64,000 bases of DNA, taken from Argopecten irradians. Taxonomy: Eukaryota > Mollusca > Bivalvia > Pectinida > Pectinidae. The notes below the pieces were generated by a model, which was given only the letters and a program-made list of their open reading frames with translations, made no database searches and was not told the DNA's origin. Both the position numbers and the translations under genes were made by a program. Positions 63,401 to 64,000 of the stretch are shown piece by piece (the first letter of the stretch is position 1; every line of letters starts with the position of its first letter). The stretch is from NCBI RefSeq assembly GCF_041381155.1, contig NC_091143.1, positions 36,260,679 through 36,324,678 on the forward strand, given 5' to 3'.

Positions 63401-63884
63401 GAAAAGATAACTCTATCTTACACAGTGGGGTGTAAGACAGCTCACATGCGTTAGACAATAACGTGATGTCATCAATACATGCGGCGTACCTGCACCGCGC
63501 ATTGTAGATGACGTCATCAATTTTGACATAACAACGTTCCTGTGATAATGGCGCGATGAAAAAGCTAAAAACCAAGTGGAATCTCATAATTTTTTCTACT
63601 AAGTATGGGAGAAAAAGAATTAAACATGGGTCTGTGAAGTGGACAAGGATATCTCAACCCTCGTGAAAGATTTTGGCCGTCAACCCTCGCCAAGCCTCAG
63701 GTTGACATGCCAAAATCTTTCACGAGGGTCGAGATATCCTTGTCCACTTCACAGACCCATGTAAGATTCTATTACTCTACAACAAACACTTGACTCGCCT
63801 CAGATTTCTGTTTAGCTGCTTCCTTGCCAGCTGATCCGTGGAACTGTGTTTCTTTTTTACCCCATCCCACTGTCACAAACTGGG
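33414..63884 (-). CDS. ELP1: Elongator complex protein 1, C-terminal ~1204 residues (29 exons; 5' end beyond window)
   Basis: ELP1 is the scaffold of cytoplasmic Elongator, which modifies wobble uridine in tRNA. Exons (minus): 63884-63781, 62025-61926, 61668-61578, 60844-60721, 59517-59418, 58217-57987, 57427-57260, 56159-56045, 53994-53821, 53093-52987, 52701-52604, 51308-51255, 49668-49566, 48556-48365, 46901-46743, 46346-46203, 45626-45541, 44947-44811, 44132-44009, 43496-43399, 42342-42141, 40324-40263, 40102-40040, 38596-38410, 37677-37536, 36713-36586, 35967-35813, 34320-34236, 33499-33414. Phases agree at every junction except inside exon 48556-48365 (two extra bases). Signatures: [36 protein letters not shown] (tandem beta-propellers); [27 protein letters not shown] (helical solenoid); [10 protein letters not shown] basic tRNA-binding segment; C-terminal VSWKLHVLD. 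The first ~200 residues lie past base 64000. Confidence 0.95.
33930..34130. mobile_element. Decayed copy of MITE family B
   Basis: GACAAATGGTAATTTATAT, ACAGGAGAAGATGAATGAG, CAAAAGTTATTTACTTTGCA and AATTAATTGCATTTGGAAAA follow the same order as in 42614-42967. The ends are lost. Confidence 0.6.
34495..34640. repeat. Fragment of the CTATAAAGGAC/ACAGGTTTTACTGTA repeat family
   Basis: Motifs TATAATGGACAATCG, TATAAAGAACACCTGTCTAT resemble the elements at 37765-37980 and 48835-48960. The matching far end (TTTATAGACAGGTTTTACTG) is seen at 35033-35052, beyond the palindrome at 34865-35001. Confidence 0.45.
34865..35001. repeat. Long foldback element
   Basis: Arms GTTGAGGTTATGAGGTAATA... and ...TCATAACCTCAAC surround a central ACCCCGGCGAAGCC-type stem. 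The hairpin is about 137 bases and nearly perfect in the centre. Confidence 0.8.
35146..35700. repeat. Dispersed CAAGATGGCTTCC repeat (copy 2)
   Basis: It has the same internal ~140-bp units as 31060-31605 (TCAAGATGGCTTCCTGGTGG, GGCCATCTTGTTGACC, GATCCCTTCAGTACTTTCTG) and an ACGGAC-rich end. It lies immediately beside the ELP1 exon at 35813-35967. Confidence 0.8.
36315..36470. repeat. SINE-like repeat (TTAACGTCCTATTAACAGC type)
   Basis: It begins TTAACGTCCTATTAACAGCT and GGTCATGTAAGGACAG as in the copies at 52262 and 61290, then has a different tail with TGCGGTGTGTTGCGTGTATG and GGGAGACTGCGGTATATTC. It is a variant of the same family. Confidence 0.7.
36586..36713 (-). CDS. ELP1: ELP1 exon carrying the basic tRNA-binding segment
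   Basis: The exon encodes [13 protein letters not shown] followed by [17 protein letters not shown]. In characterised ELP1 proteins this conserved basic stretch near the C-terminal dimerisation region contacts tRNA. It is intact here. Confidence 0.85.
36860..37215. repeat. Dispersed repeat shared with 45205-45460
   Basis: GTTTGCAAACT, TTCAAGGGATTCTT, CGCAACGTCAATGTCTCTA, CATAGTGGTATGCAAAAA and CCAATCAGAAAGCCA occur in the same order as in 45205-45460. Both copies lie in ELP1 introns. The family is not identified. Confidence 0.7.
37765..37980. mobile_element. Inverted-repeat element (CAGTCAAACCTG...TTTATAGACAGGTTT)
   Basis: The left end ACAGTCAAACCTGCCT and right end CTTTATAGACAGGTTTTGCTGTG pair as inverted repeats. 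The interior contains several TATAAAGAC-ACC units. It belongs with 48835-48960 and the edge of the minisatellite at 47148. Confidence 0.65.
38797..39575. mobile_element. GGCCC-hairpin element with ~156-bp core repeats (pearl-like), copy 1
   Basis: The left end AGCTCACCTGGCCCGAAGGGCC forms a hairpin and the right end reads CAGGCCCTCTGGGCCTC. The core has four units of about 156 bases sharing AGTTCTGCATAGAATGTAAC and CCTTGGGGGAAGGGGAACAG. The organisation resembles the bivalve pearl/Helentron-type non-autonomous elements. Copy 2 is at 49768-50357 in inverse orientation. Confidence 0.75.
40461..40613. mobile_element. Short MITE with TACAGTAAAACCCCT ends
   Basis: 153 bases begin TACAGTAAAACCCCTCTCGA and end as the near reverse complement (TTCGAGTTATAGGGGTTTTA then CTGTA). 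It is intact and non-coding. A solo end of the same family lies at 38655-38700. Confidence 0.8.
40725..41180. repeat. Tandem or duplicated repeat, two units
   Basis: GATCTTTCATGAGTAGTTAT, ATTTGATATGCCAC, CCTTTA and GTGTAAGATTCTATTT occur at 40732-40880 and again at 41047-41175. Within each unit, inverted ATTTGATATG / CATATCACAT arms are present. Confidence 0.7.
41295..41760. repeat. ~165-bp tandem units of a dispersed repeat
   Basis: Three diverged units carry AAGTGGCTATTAAACTTGGC-type, TAAGGCATTTAAC and GGCAGAAAATGAC blocks (starting near 41330, 41500 and 41665). It is non-coding, in an ELP1 intron. Confidence 0.7.
42614..42967. mobile_element. TTAA-flanked MITE, family B copy 1
   Basis: TTAA then AGATACTCCACCGC at the left and GCGGTGGAGCATCT then TTAA at the right. 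The interior matches the reverse complement of 58243-58606. Ends and TTAA duplications suggest piggyBac-type mobilisation. Confidence 0.85.
45205..45460. repeat. Dispersed repeat shared with 36860-37215
   Basis: Blocks GTTTGCAAACT, TTTTTCAAAGGGATTATT, TGCAACGTAAATGTTTCTAT, TATAGTGGAATGCAAAAA and CAAATCAGAAAGCCAC are collinear with the other copy. Confidence 0.7.
47165..48235. repeat. 17-bp minisatellite GGTGGTCTTTATAGCCA
   Basis: About 60 tandem units are present, mainly alternating GGTGGTCTTTATAGCCA and GGTGGTCCTTATATCCA variants. Because 17 is not a multiple of three, any frame repeats every 51 bases, giving spurious periodic open frames. The array starts at an AATCAAACCTGTCT transposon end. 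It lies in an ELP1 intron. Confidence 0.95.
48365..48556 (-). CDS. ELP1: ELP1 exon with an apparent 2-base frameshift
   Basis: The exon enters in the frame [16 protein letters not shown] and must leave in the frame [18 protein letters not shown]...[13 protein letters not shown]. The two are joined only if GTGTGT at 48511-48506 (minus) were two bases shorter; as printed, the entry frame reaches a stop near the exon end. The exon end corresponds to the ...WLD|K junction of the vertebrate gene. It is either a sequencing/assembly error in a GT run or a true mutation. Confidence 0.8.
48755..48825. repeat. Foldback of ~30 bp arms
   Basis: TTTTTATTGAGACTATAAAC-TTTGTTAGAGTTAT is followed at once by its reverse complement, AATAACTCTAACAAAGTTTA-TAGTCTCAATAAAAA. 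It is a perfect or near-perfect palindrome. Confidence 0.85.
48835..48960. mobile_element. Inverted-repeat element of the AACCT...CTTTATAGACAG family
   Basis: GCCAAACCTATCTCAGCGAT, CACCTCTGTATAAAGAC and AATCTTTATAGACAGTTTTG follow the order seen in 37765-37980. Confidence 0.6.
49768..50357. mobile_element. GGCCC-hairpin pearl-like element, copy 2 (inverted), nested
   Basis: It begins AGAGGCCCAGAGGGCCTGTA and ends CACCGGCCCTTCAGGCCAGG-TGAGCT, with about three core units carrying GTTCCCCTTCC and GTTTGTGGCCAAATTT. It is the reverse complement of 38797-39575. It interrupts a second repeat whose halves lie at 49690-49765 and 50360-50480. Confidence 0.75.
50360..50480. repeat. Half of a dispersed repeat also seen at 63410-63570
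   Basis: TTTTTCATTCCGCTGTGATC, GTCAAAATTGATAATGTCAT and GGCATGTATTGATGACATCA read as the reverse complement of 63430-63560. The other half (GTGATACC...TTTCTATTGGTGATGGAATG) lies at 49690-49765. Confidence 0.65.
50686..51081. mobile_element. TTAA-flanked MITE, family A copy 3
   Basis: TTAA then AGGCTCACTATCATTCCG; ends GAAAGGTAGTGGGCCT then TTAA. The interior is inverted relative to the copies at 25145 and 27917, and its terminal repeats are diverged at the left. Confidence 0.8.
51355..51960 (-). repeat. ~92-bp array copying the 3' splice site and start of the 54-base ELP1 exon
   Basis: About seven units each contain, on the minus strand, TTTGATTTACAG then GAAGTTGTTCTTACAGACAG and GTACAGGCTGTATGTTA. 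This is the acceptor and first ~40 bases of the genuine exon at 51308-51255, less six bases (ATAGGA). The copies lack the exon's donor. They lie directly upstream of the real acceptor. Confidence 0.9.
52262..52500. repeat. tRNA-derived SINE copy
   Basis: Contains TTTTAATGTCCTCTTAACAG, GAGTACCCGGAGAAAAACCA (twice in tandem), AACTGCCCCACATGGGATTC and CTCAACCACTCGGCTGC. It matches 61290-61460. The minus strand carries a B-box-like segment. Confidence 0.75.
53540..53680. repeat. ~52-bp tandem repeat
   Basis: Units share CTACCAAACCTAGGACGACT-TAC and GGAGTGGTCCTGATAGCC in two and a half copies. On the minus strand each unit has a potential AG...GTAAGT pair 25-30 bases apart, but the enclosed bases do not fit between the flanking ELP1 exons. 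Confidence 0.65.
54070..54318. mobile_element. Inverted-repeat element with TACTGTAAACC-type ends
   Basis: The left end CTGTCAGTAAACCATGTTAT and right end AATTTGTGGTTTACAGTA pair imperfectly, about 245 bases apart. Non-coding. Confidence 0.5.
55342..55977. mobile_element. DNA-transposon remnant or MITE with perfect 23-bp terminal inverted repeats
   Basis: Ends TACAGTATAACTTGTCTAAA and the exact reverse complement (…TTTAGACAAGTTATACTGTA). It spans 636 bases; internal frames show no transposase. Sub-terminal CGGTTTATA motifs are also inverted. Confidence 0.85.
56256..57155. repeat. 75-bp satellite, 12 copies
   Basis: Exactly twelve 75-base units share ACATTGCTCTGCCAAGTGGA-CAGGGATAT and AAGAAAGATTTTGGTCG. 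Two subtypes differ at CCGCAACATC versus CGCAACCATC and cluster in blocks. Because 75 is a multiple of three and the unit lacks stops, long open frames exist on both strands; they are not genes. It lies in the ELP1 intron between exons 57427-57260 and 56159-56045. Confidence 0.95.
58243..58606. mobile_element. TTAA-flanked MITE, family B copy 2
   Basis: TTAA, AGATGCTCCACCGC at the left; GCGGTGGAGCATCT, TTAA at the right. The interior (TTGAACAATAATTGGTGTTT, GGGATGCAATTAATTA, GTCAGC) is inverted relative to 42614-42967. Confidence 0.9.
58860..59165. repeat. Dispersed repeat ending in ACGATGCACGACGATG
   Basis: GGCCATGAAATTCACAATTT, AGGCATTATGAGCC, GGCCCCTCCAACAGCCCTCC and CAGCAGTTTTGGAGAAGAAG are typical of a non-coding dispersed invertebrate repeat. 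Only one copy is in the window. Confidence 0.4.
59195..59360. repeat. Decayed copy of the CAAGATGGC repeat tail
   Basis: It carries ACAAATGAAATATGAGAAA, TAGTAGTAACAAAATTTG, ACGGACAGATGGAT and GGCCACCATCTGACGATAGG in the order of 31440-31580. Confidence 0.55.
59520..59715 (-). repeat. Array copying the 3' splice site and start of ELP1 exon 59517-59418
   Basis: Three extra copies upstream of the real acceptor each carry, on the minus strand, TTTTGTGACAGGTGACAGAG-ATGTGCTGGAATCT, i.e. acceptor plus ~25 exon bases, separated by TTGATTTTTTTAC spacers. Copies begin near 59547, 59611 and 59664. Confidence 0.9.
61055..61210. repeat. Decayed SINE copy
   Basis: CCAGGATCATCTAAGGACAT, GGAGTACCCAGAGAAAAACC and AGGTGGAGGGCTAGCGGTAA follow the order of the copies at 52262-52500 and 61290-61460. 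Confidence 0.65.
61290..61460. repeat. tRNA-derived SINE copy
   Basis: GTTTAACGTCCTATTAACAG, GTCATGTAAGGACGTGCCAG, GAGTACCCGGAGAAAAACCA, CAACTGCCCCACATGGGATT and CGAACCC. The minus strand begins with a GGGTTCGAATCCCATG B-box-like motif. This is the best copy in the window. Confidence 0.8.
62192..62701. repeat. Dispersed ~510-bp repeat (copy 2)
   Basis: Collinear with 13893-14402: AGCTCAAAAGACTTTTTGAC, CTAGGCAATAAAACTGAACC, ATGAAGGTCTTTCTGAAGG, GAGCGGTACGGTAGATATTA and TATAGTAGGCCGGGTACGTA. Confidence 0.75.
62725..62945. repeat. Inverted-repeat element with GTGATAC/GTATCG arms
   Basis: CACGTACCACGTGATACTGA, TTTGTGCAGGACTGGTG and TTGGTGATAGAATG face ...CCATCACCACTGGAGATACA, AGTCCTGCACAAA and TCGTGTGG on the other side. 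The left arm is related to 49690-49765. Confidence 0.6.
63410..63570. repeat. Dispersed repeat, inverse of 50360-50480
   Basis: AACGTGATGTCATCAATACA-TGCGGCG, GATGACGTCATCAATTTTGA and GCGATGAAAAAGCTAAAA are the reverse complement of the 50360-50480 stretch. Confidence 0.65.
63624..63762. repeat. Foldback element related to the 75-bp satellite
   Basis: Arms of about 60 bases (ACATGGGTCTGTGAAGTGGA..., AAGGATATCTC, CGTGAAAGATTTTGG) are inverted around CCTCGCCAAGCCTCAGG. The arm sequence GTGGACAaGGATATC...AAAGATTTTGG parallels the 75-bp satellite unit at 56256-57155. It lies 19 bases beyond ELP1 exon 63884-63781. Confidence 0.85.
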
Positions 63885-64000
63885 CTGTAAGTGAGAACAG
63901 AATTTGTAAACCTATGTGACAAACGTGGCACACTTTGTTCAGAAAAAATAAGTACAAATAATCCATAATCTATAGTCAATAGCTGATGTTTCAAAATGAG

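Overview
The window is animal nuclear DNA. It is AT-rich, the genes are split into many small exons with GT-AG introns, and most of the sequence is intergenic or intronic. The dispersed-repeat repertoire (GT-rich SINEs, GGCCC-hairpin elements with ~156-bp core repeats, many short inverted-repeat elements) and a PAN plus fibrinogen-domain lectin point to a bivalve mollusc, possibly a scallop- or oyster-like lineage. The species assignment is inference. All gene models were built by hand by reading both strands, matching splice sites and checking that the codon phase carries across every intron.

Four protein-coding genes are supported. (1) Minus strand, 9602 down to 349: a type-I membrane glycoprotein with signal peptide, three MAM domains, Thr-rich mucin linkers, a 21-bp-repeat mucin stalk, one transmembrane helix and a short basic tail. 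(2) Minus strand, 20716 down to 16070 with a 5' non-coding exon at about 21229-21300: a 713-residue N-myristoylation-motif protein of the kyphoscoliosis-peptidase/hillarin transglutaminase-like family whose catalytic Cys, His and Asp positions all appear substituted. (3) Plus strand, 26233 to 31938: a secreted 312-residue PAN/apple plus fibrinogen-related domain lectin in five exons. (4) Minus strand, 63884 down to 33414 and continuing past the right edge: ELP1 (IKAP), the scaffold of the Elongator tRNA-modifying complex; 29 exons encoding about 1204 C-terminal residues are in the window.

Region by region: 1-9700 MAM-mucin gene with a decayed Ty3/gypsy reverse-transcriptase fragment in one intron; 9700-16070 gene-poor, repeat-bearing spacer; 16070-21300 KY-like gene; 21300-26150 spacer with a palindromic CCTGAA array and a TTAA-flanked MITE; 26233-31938 lectin gene with MITEs, a perfect palindrome and a decayed duplicate exon in its introns; 31939-33413 convergent spacer with a large AT hairpin; 33414-64000 ELP1, whose introns carry a 17-bp minisatellite, a 12 x 75-bp satellite, several MITE families, SINEs and two arrays in which a 3' splice site plus the start of the following exon has been tandemly copied.

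The genes do not form an operon or pathway. The first and third are extracellular/adhesive or immune-type, the second is a probable membrane-anchored cytoskeletal pseudo-enzyme, and ELP1 is housekeeping. The most unusual signal is repeated tandem copying of exon edges: two splice-acceptor arrays in ELP1, an 88-bp triplication of the last coding end of the KY-like gene, and a decayed copy of the last lectin exon. Two apparent reading-frame breaks (in the mucin 21-bp array and in a GT-repeat of an ELP1 exon) may be assembly errors.
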